40,403 nucleotides of DNA from Lachnospiraceae bacterium (GTDB lineage Bacteria > Bacillota > Clostridia > Lachnospirales > Lachnospiraceae), in assembly GCA_017623215.1 (NCBI GenBank), contig JAGAPO010000091.1, positions 1-40,403 on the forward strand, given 5' to 3'. The number at the start of each line of letters is the position of its first letter. Within the stretch, counting starts at the first letter, position 1. The notes under the pieces are model-generated. The model made no database searches. It was not told the DNA's origin and worked only from the letters and a program-made list of their open reading frames with translations. The translations under genes and the position numbers were made by a program. Shown here piece by piece: positions 1 to 8,613 of this stretch.

Positions 1-54
1 CATTCCGGGCGAGATCGGCACACCCTTTTCTTTTTTTATGTGCAGATTATACAT
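1..54 (-). CDS. Partial 5' end of an unknown gene, running off the left edge
   Basis: Only the first 18 codons are inside the window (starting MYNLHIKKEKGVPISPGM on the minus strand). The call rests on the upstream signals: a GAAAGGGGTG ribosome binding site about 12 nt before the ATG, and a textbook sigma-A promoter at 94-122 giving a leader of about 33 nt. The fragment is too short to name a family. Lys-rich N-termini of this kind occur in helix-turn-helix regulators, but that is only a guess. The gene is transcribed away from the MATE gene's terminator, so it is a separate unit. Confidence 0.55.
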   Translation of the reverse strand, partial: MYNLHIKKEKGVPISPGM

Positions 55-93
55 GATAGCGTGGCGCACCCCTTTCTAATTGTTGGTAAAACA

Positions 94-122
94 ATTATAC
101 AATATAAATATTTATTAATCAA
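94..122 (-). promoter_or_regulatory. Sigma-A promoter for the left-edge gene
   Basis: On the minus strand, -35 TTGATT (117-122), a 17-bp spacer and -10 TATAAT (94-99). The predicted start is near 87, about 33 nt before the ATG at 54. The spacer is AT-rich. Confidence 0.75.
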
Positions 123-179
123 GAATAAGATTGAATAAATAAATCGCTCCATCGTAGCGGACGAAGAAATCGAAGCAGC

Positions 180-218
180 AAAAAAAGCTTCCGCCAAGCC
201 GGGGAAGGCAGCGGAAGC
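180..218 (-). terminator. Rho-independent terminator of the MATE gene
   Basis: Minus strand: stem GCTTCCGC (211-218) pairs perfectly with GCGGAAGC (187-194) and is followed by a run of T (complement of a180-a186). It lies 36 bp beyond the MATE stop codon. Confidence 0.85.
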
Positions 219-253
219 GAAAGAACCTAAGATAGCTGTAAGTAAGCGGAAAA

Positions 254-1612
254 CTAATTTTTGCAGACTCGTTTCCGTACGATAAAGAAGCAGATAACAT
301 GTACTGAGGTCGTAATCGCCCAGGTAATCGGATAAGAGAGGAACAGAACATCCAGAGAGCGATTCCACTGGAAGATGGTATAGATCCACACAATACGAAG
401 TCCGCAGGCGCCGACGAGCGACACAATCATCGGAAGCACAGAGACACCAAGGCCGCGGATACCGCCAACCATCGTATCCATGAGTCCGCAAAGAAAATAA
501 GGCAGGCAGACATAGGAAAGACGAATCATACCATAGTGAATAACCTGCGGATCGTTGTTATAGATACGCAGGAGGATATCACCGAACAGATAGACGCCTC
601 CGCCGGCGACGATCCCGACTGCGATTACGAGAAGGACGCACAGCAGCATGGAGCGGTTGATTCGGTCATACTTCTTGGCGCCAAGATTCTGGCTGGTAAA
701 GTTCACCGCCGTATGATGAAAGGTGTTCATCGCCGTATAGACAAAGCCCTCAATATTGGAGGCCGCTGTGCTGCCGGCCATAACGGTAGATCCGAACGAG
801 TTGATAGAGGACTGAATCAATACATTGGAGATCGAGAACACCGCGCCCTGGAACCCTGCCGGAAGGCCGATTCGCGTCATGGCAAGAATCTCCGCCTTGT
901 GAATGCGAAGCTTTTTCAGATCCAGACGGCAGGGGCCGTCATCCTTTACCAGGCTTGCCACGATGAGACCCGCGGAAATACACTGCGACAGAATCGTAGC
1001 CAGCGCAACGCCTGCAACATCCATATGAAATACGATAACGAAGACCAGATTCAGAATGACATTCACAATGCCAGCGATCAGCAGGAAATAAAGCGGCCGT
1101 TTGGTATCACCCTTTGCGCGCAGGATGGAGCTGCCGAAATTGTAAAGCATAATAATCGGCATGCCTGCAAAATAGATCTTCATATATAAAGCAGCCTGAT
1201 CCAATACATCGTCAGGAGTTCCCATCAGGGTCAGCAGCGGTCTTGCAGCAAGATTACCGAAGATGGCCAGAATCACGCCGAATATGAGGCTGATGGTAAT
1301 CGCGGTATGTACGGTACGGCTTAGTTCCTCGTACTGCTTCGCTCCGTAAAATCGGGCGACTAAAACGTTGGATCCGACCGAGAGACCGACGAATACGTTG
1401 ATAAGCAGATTGGTCAGGGAACCGGTGGAGCCCACAGCGGCCAAAGCGGTCGTTCCTGCGAACTGCCCTACTACGATGACGTCAGCAGCGTTGAATAACA
1501 GCTGCAGAATGCCGGAGAGCATGAGCGGCAGGGAAAAAAGCAGAATCTTTCCCAGGAGCGGCCCATTGCACATGTCGATTTCATAAGAGCGTTTCGTTGT
1601 TGCTTTTGTCAT
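254..1612 (-). CDS. MATE family multidrug/solute efflux transporter
   Basis: A 452-residue polytopic inner-membrane protein, the usual length for the MATE family, with about 12 hydrophobic segments in two similar halves. MATE proteins exchange organic cations or other toxic compounds for Na+ or H+. The N-terminal segment GPLLGKILLFSLPLMLSGIL, followed by FNAADVIVVGQFAG, is the typical first-helix region of DinF/NorM/MepA-like bacterial members; the second half begins near LAMTRIGLPAGFQGAVF. The ATG at 1612 is preceded by AGGAGGAATATT. It has its own promoter (1716-1744) and terminator (180-218), so it is monocistronic. Substrate cannot be read from the sequence. Confidence 0.92.
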   Translation of the reverse strand: MTKATTKRSYEIDMCNGPLLGKILLFSLPLMLSGILQLLFNAADVIVVGQFAGTTALAAVGSTGSLTNLLINVFVGLSVGSNVLVARFYGAKQYEELSRTVHTAITISLIFGVILAIFGNLAARPLLTLMGTPDDVLDQAALYMKIYFAGMPIIMLYNFGSSILRAKGDTKRPLYFLLIAGIVNVILNLVFVIVFHMDVAGVALATILSQCISAGLIVASLVKDDGPCRLDLKKLRIHKAEILAMTRIGLPAGFQGAVFSISNVLIQSSINSFGSTVMAGSTAASNIEGFVYTAMNTFHHTAVNFTSQNLGAKKYDRINRSMLLCVLLVIAVGIVAGGGVYLFGDILLRIYNNDPQVIHYGMIRLSYVCLPYFLCGLMDTMVGGIRGLGVSVLPMIVSLVGACGLRIVWIYTIFQWNRSLDVLFLSYPITWAITTSVHVICFFIVRKRVCKN

Positions 1613-1715
1613 AATATTCCTCCTATTTCTGCTGCTTGTCCACGAATTGAGCCGGGGCAGACATTTAAAGAGAGCGGTATGCCGGAAGGGAAATATCGCT
1701 CGGCTACTGTCTTTG

Positions 1716-1744
1716 ATTATAGTACATATTTTACGCGATGTAAA
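1716..1744 (-). promoter_or_regulatory. Sigma-A promoter of the MATE gene
   Basis: Minus strand: -35 TTTACA (1739-1744), 17-bp spacer, -10 TATAAT (1716-1721). The leader of about 95 nt runs to the ATG at 1612. Confidence 0.75.
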
Positions 1745-1795
1745 TGGGTTTTATTATTTTGCATTTGTCTCAAAAAATACGGAGACACCGGGAGG

Positions 1796-4291
1796 TTATT
1801 CGAACCGAATGGTATCCCTGCAGGTTAACGCTGTCTCAAATACCGCCGTATCTTCTTCCAGCCGGAAAGAGACCTCCGCACCGTCCACAAGAATCCGACG
1901 GGGAGCGGTCTGCGCAACAAGGCGTTTTAAGGGCAGCGAGCCGTACAGGATCCGGATTACTTCGTGTCCGTCCTGTCTTTCATAGGTACCCCACGCGTCA
2001 TTTACGCTCCAGAAGAAGCGGCAGTCACCGGATACGACAGGGCGGAAGCCGATCTCCTTTCGCTGCATATTAAATACGAATCCGCTGTATACTAACAGCG
2101 CGGAGTAGCTCGACAGGGACCAGGCATAATTGCTTCCGCACTCGATCTCATTCCAGGGGTTGCGTTTCCTTCCGTCATACCGGCCGCGCACTGCCTGGAT
2201 GATCTCCTCGCCCTGCCCGGTCAATCCCTCGGAAATCATATGAATGGCCGCCTGATATTCAAAGCCGGTCATCACCTCGCGCGAGTAGGGAAGCGGGAGA
2301 ATCGGCTTGCGGACGGAATCGTTCCACTCACACATAATTACGCCCGGTTCGTCCGCATAGGCGAAGATGCGGCAGGGATTGAAGATCTCCTTCATGCTCT
2401 TCTTATAATTATATCGGTAGATTGCCTGCAGCGCCGAACGAACCATATCCTTATTGAAGAGCTCCCCAAGCCCGAGAAGATTCGCGTGCCACTGTGCGAC
2501 AACCTGCTCGGTGATGGAGCCTTCACCGAGCTGGAAATTCACCTCGCCGGTCTCATAATTATAATACCGTTCGCAGTTCTCATAGACATCAAGCTGTGCC
2601 AGATCATTCAGATCGATCTTCTGATAAAAATACTCCCCATTCCAGAGATTCTTCTCGACCCACTGTTTGCCGCGTTCAAAAATCTCGAGATATTCCTCAT
2701 AAGGCTCGCCGCGATACCGTGCCATCTCCGCCATCGCCTTTAAGGCACACAGATAGTAGCCGGTCAGCCAGGAATTGGGGCCGAACAGCTCGCGATCCAG
2801 GGTATGATGCTGACGTCCCCACAGAACGCCAGTCTTGTCCGGATCCCAACGGTCCGGATTCTTCGGGCTCCAGACATACTCGATGTTGCGCTTTAAGATG
2901 GGCCAGTGGCGATCGAGCCAAGCATCATCTCCGCAAATCTTCCACTCGCGGTAGGTCTTGATGATGCCGCCAAGGTGTCCGTCCGCTGCGGGCCGGAAAT
3001 GCCACTGCTTCGATCCCAGCGGCAGAGCAAGCCGAAAGACCATTCCGCCGTTCTCGTTCTCGTTATAGGTAAAATCCGCGTCGCGCATGGAACGCTCCAG
3101 ATCCGGGAAGAGGAAGGGAAGCGCATACTGATAATTCCAGACATGGCTGCAGCTTCCTTCGCAGGAGCCGCTCTTCGGATTGCATCCTTCAAACCCGTAG
3201 AACGTGCCGTCCTCCAGGCGCAGGCAGGTAGGAGATTTCAGTACAGAGAGATTGGCGCAGACTGCGTCAAGCACCGACTCCGGAAGGGTAGAGGAGTAGA
3301 GCGCATCCTTAAATCTTACGGTATCCGCATACAGCCTCTCTGCATTCCGATACACATAATCGGCCACGGCAGAGGCGTCCGTCCAGAGGGTGGCGTAATA
3401 GTTCTTCCAGGTCGGCTTGCCTTGTCCGGCGGTCCAGTAGTTGCAGCAGTTGGGATAATACCAGGTCATCACAAAGCGCAGAGCTTTGCTCTCGCCGGCC
3501 TTCAGGGTCAGCGCAGCGGCTAACGTCGCGGTAATATCGCCATCCATCCAGCCCTCAAAGGTGCGGTTGGTAAGCGGCCCATACTGCGAAAAATCATGCC
3601 AGAACATCTCAAGGCCCTCATACCAGCTGTTGCGTCTCCAGTATTCTTGATACGAGGTACGCGCAGCGTCTGTGCTGATGAGGATATGCCCGTATTCCGG
3701 AGCCGTATCCGGGTACTGGTTCGTCTCGAACCGAATTCCTTTCTTTACAGAATCCTCGAGATAGACATTCCGTACACCCCGGAATACCGGATTCGAAAAA
3801 TTGAACGCCGCAGTATAATGCAGCGTTCGATCCGTTGGATTATGAAACGCGATCTCAAATATCGCTGTTGGAATACTCGAATCCCTGCTGTTAAGCGGAA
3901 TGAACGGATTATACCCCATCAGGCTTACTTCGCCCGGAAAATGAGGATCCTTCAACTGCACGGCTGCAATCGGGAATTCCCCGATGAAGGTATGCTCCGC
4001 AAAGCAGGGGAGTCCTGCGAGCGTGCACCGGTCGATTCCTCCGTCAATTCCGCCCCAGAAGCCCATGAGCGAATCCTGATACGCGCCGTTCAGGCTTCGC
4101 ACATCCAGAACCGAATCCTCGTCCTCGGCCTTTACGACAAAGCCGGTATAAGTATTGTAGCTACATTTATTCGGACGATTAAAAATTTCGAAATCGCGCA
4201 GTCGTCCGTTTCCGGCCAGTCCGATACAGCCGCTGCCGATGCCTCCGATCGGAAATGATATTTCTTTCGTATATTCTCCGGAATATTTCAT
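1796..4291 (-). CDS. GH116 family glycoside hydrolase (GBA2-like beta-glucosidase/glucosylceramidase)
   Basis: An 831-residue protein with the N-terminal all-beta region (opening with ISFPIGGIGSGCIGLAGNG, a hallmark of DUF608/GH116 proteins) followed by an (alpha/alpha)6 catalytic domain. By comparison with GBA2/TxGH116 as I remember them, the nucleophile is the Glu of FYGFEG (about residue 368) and the acid/base is the Asp of HHTLDRELFGPNSW (about residue 499); HVWNYQYALPFLFPDLERS matches the helix after the nucleophile. No signal peptide, so probably cytoplasmic, acting on imported beta-glucosides or beta-xylosides. I chose the ATG at 4291: the upstream in-frame TTG (4327) falls almost on the predicted transcription start (-10 TATAAT at 4335-4340 on the minus strand). 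No transporter gene is adjacent. Family call is firm; substrate is unknown. Confidence 0.88.
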   Translation of the reverse strand: MKYSGEYTKEISFPIGGIGSGCIGLAGNGRLRDFEIFNRPNKCSYNTYTGFVVKAEDEDSVLDVRSLNGAYQDSLMGFWGGIDGGIDRCTLAGLPCFAEHTFIGEFPIAAVQLKDPHFPGEVSLMGYNPFIPLNSRDSSIPTAIFEIAFHNPTDRTLHYTAAFNFSNPVFRGVRNVYLEDSVKKGIRFETNQYPDTAPEYGHILISTDAARTSYQEYWRRNSWYEGLEMFWHDFSQYGPLTNRTFEGWMDGDITATLAAALTLKAGESKALRFVMTWYYPNCCNYWTAGQGKPTWKNYYATLWTDASAVADYVYRNAERLYADTVRFKDALYSSTLPESVLDAVCANLSVLKSPTCLRLEDGTFYGFEGCNPKSGSCEGSCSHVWNYQYALPFLFPDLERSMRDADFTYNENENGGMVFRLALPLGSKQWHFRPAADGHLGGIIKTYREWKICGDDAWLDRHWPILKRNIEYVWSPKNPDRWDPDKTGVLWGRQHHTLDRELFGPNSWLTGYYLCALKAMAEMARYRGEPYEEYLEIFERGKQWVEKNLWNGEYFYQKIDLNDLAQLDVYENCERYYNYETGEVNFQLGEGSITEQVVAQWHANLLGLGELFNKDMVRSALQAIYRYNYKKSMKEIFNPCRIFAYADEPGVIMCEWNDSVRKPILPLPYSREVMTGFEYQAAIHMISEGLTGQGEEIIQAVRGRYDGRKRNPWNEIECGSNYAWSLSSYSALLVYSGFVFNMQRKEIGFRPVVSGDCRFFWSVNDAWGTYERQDGHEVIRILYGSLPLKRLVAQTAPRRILVDGAEVSFRLEEDTAVFETALTCRDTIRFE

Positions 4292-4448
4292 AACCTGTGT
4301 ACCGTGTCCTTTCCTGTAAGAGTTCAATGCCGCAATTATATCTATTCTATTAATATAGTAAAGAAAAACGGGGAGGGCGGCAAGTGTCAGTTTGTGACTT
4401 TGGAGGATTGGTGTTGGAAGATGAGTAAAAAAATTTAAGAAATACCTC

Positions 4449-4476
4449 TTGACATTTTAAAAACACGTGTTATATT
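4449..4476 (+). promoter_or_regulatory. Sigma-A promoter of clpB
   Basis: TTGACA (4449-4454), 16-bp spacer, TATATT (4471-4476). The leader to the ATG at 4594 is about 110 nt. Neither a CIRCE (HrcA) nor a CtsR heptad repeat is visible around it, so the heat-shock control route is not evident. Confidence 0.7.
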
Positions 4477-4561
4477 AGTTATAGAACAAACAAGTAAGTC
4501 AGACAGCGTACCGACCGGAACTTGATACGAGATTCCGTTTCTGTGCGCTTCCTATATGGCA

Positions 4562-4577
4562 GCCGCCCGTGGGCGGC
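4562..4577 (+). promoter_or_regulatory. GC-rich hairpin next to the clpB ribosome binding site
   Basis: GCCGCCC (4562-4568) and GGGCGGC (4571-4577) form a perfect inverted repeat; as RNA this is a 6-bp all-GC stem with a CGTG loop. It ends 6-7 nt before the AAGGAGGA ribosome binding site of clpB. It could stabilise the mRNA, help pause RNA polymerase or influence ribosome access. Function is inference. Confidence 0.45.
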
Positions 4578-4593
4578 AGAAAAGGAGGAAGCT

Positions 4594-7194
4594 ATGAACA
4601 TCAGTAAATTTACCCAGAAGTCCGTGCAGGCCGTTCAGGATTGTGAAAAGGCGGCATACGAGTTCGGTCATCAGCAGATTGATGAGGAACACCTGCTGTA
4701 TTGCCTCCTTTCCGATAAGGAGGGATTGATCCCGAAGCTGTTCACCAAGATGGAGATCGACAGCGATGTCTTTCTTGCACAGGTTCAGGGACTTTTGAAT
4801 AAGAGGCCGAAGGTATCCGGAGGACAGGTGTATATCAGCAACGATTTGAATAAGGTATTGATCTACGCCGAGAACGAAGCAAAGCAGATGGGGGATGAGT
4901 ATGTCTCGGTTGAGCATCTGTTCCTCAGCATGTTAAAATATCCGAACCGCGAGGTAAAGGGCCTGTTCGCGGATTTTCGAGTCGACAGAGAACGGTTTTT
5001 GCAGGCACTTGCAACCGTGCGCGGCAATCAGAAGGTTATGACGGATAATCCGGAGGCAACCTATGATACCCTGGAGAAATACGGCTATGACCTGGTAGAG
5101 CGCGCGAAGCAGCAGAAGCTTGACCCGGTTATCGGACGTGATTCCGAGATTCGTAACGTCATCCGGATTCTCTCCCGAAAGACGAAGAATAATCCGGTCT
5201 TAATCGGTGAACCGGGTGTTGGTAAGACTGCGGTTGTCGAGGGACTGGCGCAGCGAATCGTGCGCGGCGACGTTCCGGACGGATTAAAGGATAAGAAAGT
5301 ATTTGCGCTGGATATGGGCGCGCTGGTTGCGGGCGCGAAGTACCGAGGCGAGTTCGAGGAGCGATTAAAGGCGGTTCTCGAGGATGTCAAGAACAGCGAC
5401 GGACAGATTATTCTCTTCATTGATGAGCTACATACGATCGTCGGAGCCGGCAAGACGGACGGAGCGATGGATGCCGGCAATATGTTAAAGCCGATGTTGG
5501 CAAGAGGCGAGCTGCACTGTATCGGTGCGACAACCCTGGATGAGTATCGTCAGTATGTCGAGAAGGACGCTGCCCTTGAGCGTCGTTTCCAGCCGGTTAT
5601 GGTAGATGAGCCGACCGTTGAGGATACGATTTCGATTCTGCGTGGCTTGAAGGAGCGCTACGAGGTGTTCCACGGGGTTAAGATTACGGACGGTGCGCTG
5701 GTTGCGGCGGCAGCCTTATCGAACCGTTATATATCCGACCGTTTCCTGCCGGATAAGGCGATTGACCTGGTAGACGAGGCCTGCGCCCTGATTAAGACGG
5801 AGCTGGATTCCATGCCGACCGAGCTCGATGAGGTCTCCAGACGAATCATGCAGATGGAGATTGAGGAAGCTGCCTTAAAGAAGGAGACGGACCGTCTGTC
5901 CGCGGAGCGTCTTGAGGATCTGCAGAAAGAGCTTGCCGAGCTTCGTGACGAATTCGCGTCCCAGAAGGCAAAATGGGATAATGAGAAGGCCGAGGTTGAG
6001 AAGGTCCAGAAGCTGCGCGAGGAGATCGAGGCCCTGAATAATGAGATTGCGCTTGCCGAGCGTAGCTACGACCTGAACAAGGCTGCGGAGCTCAAATACG
6101 GCAGAATGCCCGAATTAAAGAAGCAGCTGGAAGCCGAAGAGGAGAAGGTGAAGACCGAAGGCCACACCCTGGTACATGAGAGTGTAACCGAGGAGGAGAT
6201 CGGCAGGATTGTCTCCAGATGGACCGGAATCCCGGTAGCGAAGCTGACCGAGAGCGAGAGGAATAAGACCCTTCACCTGGATGAGGAGCTTCATAAGAGA
6301 GTTATTGGACAGAACGATGCGGTAAGCCGGGTATCGGATGCGATCTTACGTTCCAAGGCCGGAATCAAAGACCCGACCAAGCCGATCGGATCGTTTATGT
6401 TCCTTGGACCTACCGGTGTCGGCAAGACGGAGCTTGCAAAGGCACTTGCGGCCGCGTTATTTGATAACGAGCAGAACATGGTTCGTATCGACATGAGCGA
6501 ATACATGGAGAAATACTCCGTCTCCCGTCTGATTGGAGCACCGCCCGGATATGTCGGCTACGAGGAGGGCGGTCAGCTGACCGAGGCGGTGCGCAGAAAG
6601 CCGTATTCGGTTGTTCTGTTTGATGAGATTGAGACAGCGCATCCGGATGTGTTCAATGTTCTGCTTCAGGTTCTGGATGACGGACGTATTACGGACTCGC
6701 AGGGCCGAACCGTGGACTTTAAGAACACGATTCTGATTATGACCTCCAATATCGGTTCCTCGGATCTGCTGGAGGGAATCAAAGAGGACGGCGAGATCAG
6801 CGCGGAGTGTGAGGAAGCGGTTATGGACGAGCTGCGCGGGCATTTTCGTCCGGAGTTTTTGAATCGTCTGGATGAGATTATTCTCTTCAAGCCGTTGAGC
6901 AAAGAGAATATCGGCGGAATCATGGATCTGCTGATGAAGGAGCTGAACGAGCGGCTTCAGGATAAGGAGATTACGATTGAGCTGACCGATGCCGCGAAGG
7001 ATTTCATCGCCGAAGAGGCCTATGATCCGGCGTATGGTGCGAGACCGCTGAAGCGATATCTGCAGAAGAACGTGGAGACGTTAAGTGCAAGAATGATTCT
7101 AAGCGATCAGGTCGGAACGGAGGACACGATTGTAATTGATGTTCAGGACGGAAAGCTTGGAGCGATCGTTCGGGCAAGCGGTGAGGAAGCGTAA
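4594..7194 (+). CDS. clpB: ATP-dependent disaggregase ClpB
   Basis: An 866-residue AAA+ chaperone that extracts proteins from aggregates together with DnaK. Domains: Clp N-domain (1-145), first AAA+ module with Walker A GEPGVGKT (205-212) and Walker B ILFIDE (273-278), coiled-coil middle domain (about 405-525) that separates ClpB from ClpC/ClpA, second AAA+ module with GPTGVGKT (605-612) and VVLFDEIE (673-680), then the ClpB D2-small domain. Length is normal for the family. The second Walker B region reads [10 protein letters not shown] where most homologues have Lys instead of Thr, a minor change. Start: the ATG at 4594 has AGGAGGAAGCT; the in-frame TTG at 4522 has none. It has its own promoter; no clear terminator follows, only a small GGCGC/GCGCC stem (7208-7221) without a U-run. 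Confidence 0.97.
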   Translation: MNISKFTQKSVQAVQDCEKAAYEFGHQQIDEEHLLYCLLSDKEGLIPKLFTKMEIDSDVFLAQVQGLLNKRPKVSGGQVYISNDLNKVLIYAENEAKQMGDEYVSVEHLFLSMLKYPNREVKGLFADFRVDRERFLQALATVRGNQKVMTDNPEATYDTLEKYGYDLVERAKQQKLDPVIGRDSEIRNVIRILSRKTKNNPVLIGEPGVGKTAVVEGLAQRIVRGDVPDGLKDKKVFALDMGALVAGAKYRGEFEERLKAVLEDVKNSDGQIILFIDELHTIVGAGKTDGAMDAGNMLKPMLARGELHCIGATTLDEYRQYVEKDAALERRFQPVMVDEPTVEDTISILRGLKERYEVFHGVKITDGALVAAAALSNRYISDRFLPDKAIDLVDEACALIKTELDSMPTELDEVSRRIMQMEIEEAALKKETDRLSAERLEDLQKELAELRDEFASQKAKWDNEKAEVEKVQKLREEIEALNNEIALAERSYDLNKAAELKYGRMPELKKQLEAEEEKVKTEGHTLVHESVTEEEIGRIVSRWTGIPVAKLTESERNKTLHLDEELHKRVIGQNDAVSRVSDAILRSKAGIKDPTKPIGSFMFLGPTGVGKTELAKALAAALFDNEQNMVRIDMSEYMEKYSVSRLIGAPPGYVGYEEGGQLTEAVRRKPYSVVLFDEIETAHPDVFNVLLQVLDDGRITDSQGRTVDFKNTILIMTSNIGSSDLLEGIKEDGEISAECEEAVMDELRGHFRPEFLNRLDEIILFKPLSKENIGGIMDLLMKELNERLQDKEITIELTDAAKDFIAEEAYDPAYGARPLKRYLQKNVETLSARMILSDQVGTEDTIVIDVQDGKLGAIVRASGEEA

Positions 7195-7306
7195 GCGAAG
7201 CTCAAAAGGCGCAGCAGCGCCCTGCGCGAAGGGACTATAAAGAAGACTGAAATGGAACGCGCGCCAGGTCCGCAAAAATGTGCAAAAGAAAAATTATATT
7301 TGGTAC

Positions 7307-7335
7307 TTGTGTAATGCCCCGGAACAGGATACAAT
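7307..7335 (+). promoter_or_regulatory. Sigma-A promoter of galE
   Basis: TTGTGT (7307-7312), 17-bp spacer, TACAAT (7330-7335). The predicted start is near 7342. The promoter is embedded in a perfect inverted repeat listed separately. Confidence 0.65.
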
Positions 7336-7358
7336 AAAAGGGAAGACTGTTCCGGGGC
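7316..7358. repeat. 12-bp perfect inverted repeat flanking the galE -10 element
   Basis: GCCCCGGAACAG (7316-7327) and CTGTTCCGGGGC (7347-7358) are exact reverse complements separated by 19 bp. The left arm fills most of the -35/-10 spacer and the right arm covers about +6 to +17, so a transcript starting at this promoter contains only the right arm. That argues for a DNA-level operator or looping site rather than an RNA hairpin for galE. A transcript reading through from clpB would contain both arms, but no U-run follows. Confidence 0.8.
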
Positions 7359-7415
7359 AGCGCTGTCCCCAACCAAAGAAGATACGCAAAACGCAGCGCA
7401 GAAAGAGGGATATTT

Positions 7416-8432
7416 ATGTCAGTATTAGTGACCGGCGGAGCCGGGTATATTGGAAGCCATACCTGCATCGAGCTGTTGAATGCAGGCTATGACATCGTTG
7501 TCGTTGATAATCTTTGCAATTCGAGCCGTGAGTCGTTAAAGAGAGTGGAGGAGATCACCGGTAAGAAGGTTACATTCTACGAGAATGATCTTCTGGACAG
7601 AGAGGCCATCGACGCAATCTTTACAAAGGAGAAGATTGATTCGGTCATTCATTTCGCAGGACTCAAAGCAGTGGGTGAGTCCGTTCATAAGCCTCTGGAA
7701 TACTACTATAATAATGTAACCGGAACTCTGATTCTGTGCGATGTTATGAGAAAGCACGGCGTGAAGAATATCGTATTCAGCTCTTCCGCAACCGTATACG
7801 GAAGCCCGAAGACCGTGCCGATCAAGGAGGATTTCCCGTTATCCGTTACGAATCCCTACGGCAGAACCAAGTTAATGTTAGAGGAGATATTCCGCGACCT
7901 GTACGTGTCGGATCCGGAGTGGAACATCGTGCTGCTTCGTTACTTCAACCCGATTGGAGCACATAAGAGCGGACGCATCGGCGAGAACCCGAAGGGCATC
8001 CCGAACAATCTGATGCCGTACATCACCCAGGTTGCGGTCGGCAAGCTTGCAAGACTCGGCGTATTTGGCAATGATTATGATACACATGACGGAACCGGCG
8101 TCAGAGACTACATCCACGTGGTTGACCTTGCAATCGGCCATGTAAAGGCGATTCAGAAGATTGAGGGCCAGAAGGGCGGAGTCCTGACCTATAACCTCGG
8201 TACCGGCAATGGCTACAGCGTACTGGACATGGTAAAGAGCTTTGAGAAGGCATCGGGCGTAACGATTCCTTACGAGATCAAGGAACGCCGTCCCGGCGAT
8301 ATCGCAACCTGCTACGCAGATCCTACTAAGGCAAAGGAAGAGCTTGGCTGGGAAGCGGTAAGAGGTCTGGAGGAGATGTGCGAGGACTCCTGGAGATGGC
8401 AGAAGAATAACCCGAACGGGTATGAAGAATAA
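7416..8432 (+). CDS. galE: UDP-glucose 4-epimerase
   Basis: A 338-residue extended short-chain dehydrogenase that interconverts UDP-glucose and UDP-galactose with tightly bound NAD+, feeding the Leloir pathway and surface polysaccharides. The Rossmann motif GGAGYIG is at residues 7-13, the catalytic triad Ser124 (in FSSSATVYG), Tyr148 and Lys152 (NPYGRTK). C-terminal [10 protein letters not shown] and [16 protein letters not shown] are typical GalE segments. Length is standard. The ATG at 7416 has an AGAGGGAT ribosome binding site. It stands alone (no galK or galT beside it) with its own promoter and a strong terminator at 8446-8503. Confidence 0.96.
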   Translation: MSVLVTGGAGYIGSHTCIELLNAGYDIVVVDNLCNSSRESLKRVEEITGKKVTFYENDLLDREAIDAIFTKEKIDSVIHFAGLKAVGESVHKPLEYYYNNVTGTLILCDVMRKHGVKNIVFSSSATVYGSPKTVPIKEDFPLSVTNPYGRTKLMLEEIFRDLYVSDPEWNIVLLRYFNPIGAHKSGRIGENPKGIPNNLMPYITQVAVGKLARLGVFGNDYDTHDGTGVRDYIHVVDLAIGHVKAIQKIEGQKGGVLTYNLGTGNGYSVLDMVKSFEKASGVTIPYEIKERRPGDIATCYADPTKAKEELGWEAVRGLEEMCEDSWRWQKNNPNGYEE

Positions 8433-8445
8433 TCGGAACAGATAG

Positions 8446-8503
8446 AAAAAGAGCAGAAACCGGAAGGAATGAAGTACGATCTTTCGGTTTCTGCTCTTTT
8501 TTT
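8446..8503. terminator. Bidirectional terminator between galE and the PurF-like gene
   Basis: A 17-bp perfect stem: AAAAAGAGCAGAAACCG (8446-8462) with CGGTTTCTGCTCTTTTT (8485-8501), then more T. The A-run at the left gives a U-run for the minus strand too, so it can serve both convergent genes. Confidence 0.9.
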
Positions 8504-8613
8504 GTATTCGATTATGTATTCAGCTATCTATTCAGTTATATATCCGGTTATGCAGCAGGGCCGTCGTTCGGACCCTCTGTTCTTACGCCTTTTCGAGGAG
8601 GCGGATCGGCTCG

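Noticed and set aside
2906..3523. 205-codon open frame on the plus strand inside the GH116 gene
   Set aside because: It is antisense to a well-conserved enzyme, has no ribosome binding site and no family resemblance; high-GC third positions of the real gene keep it open.
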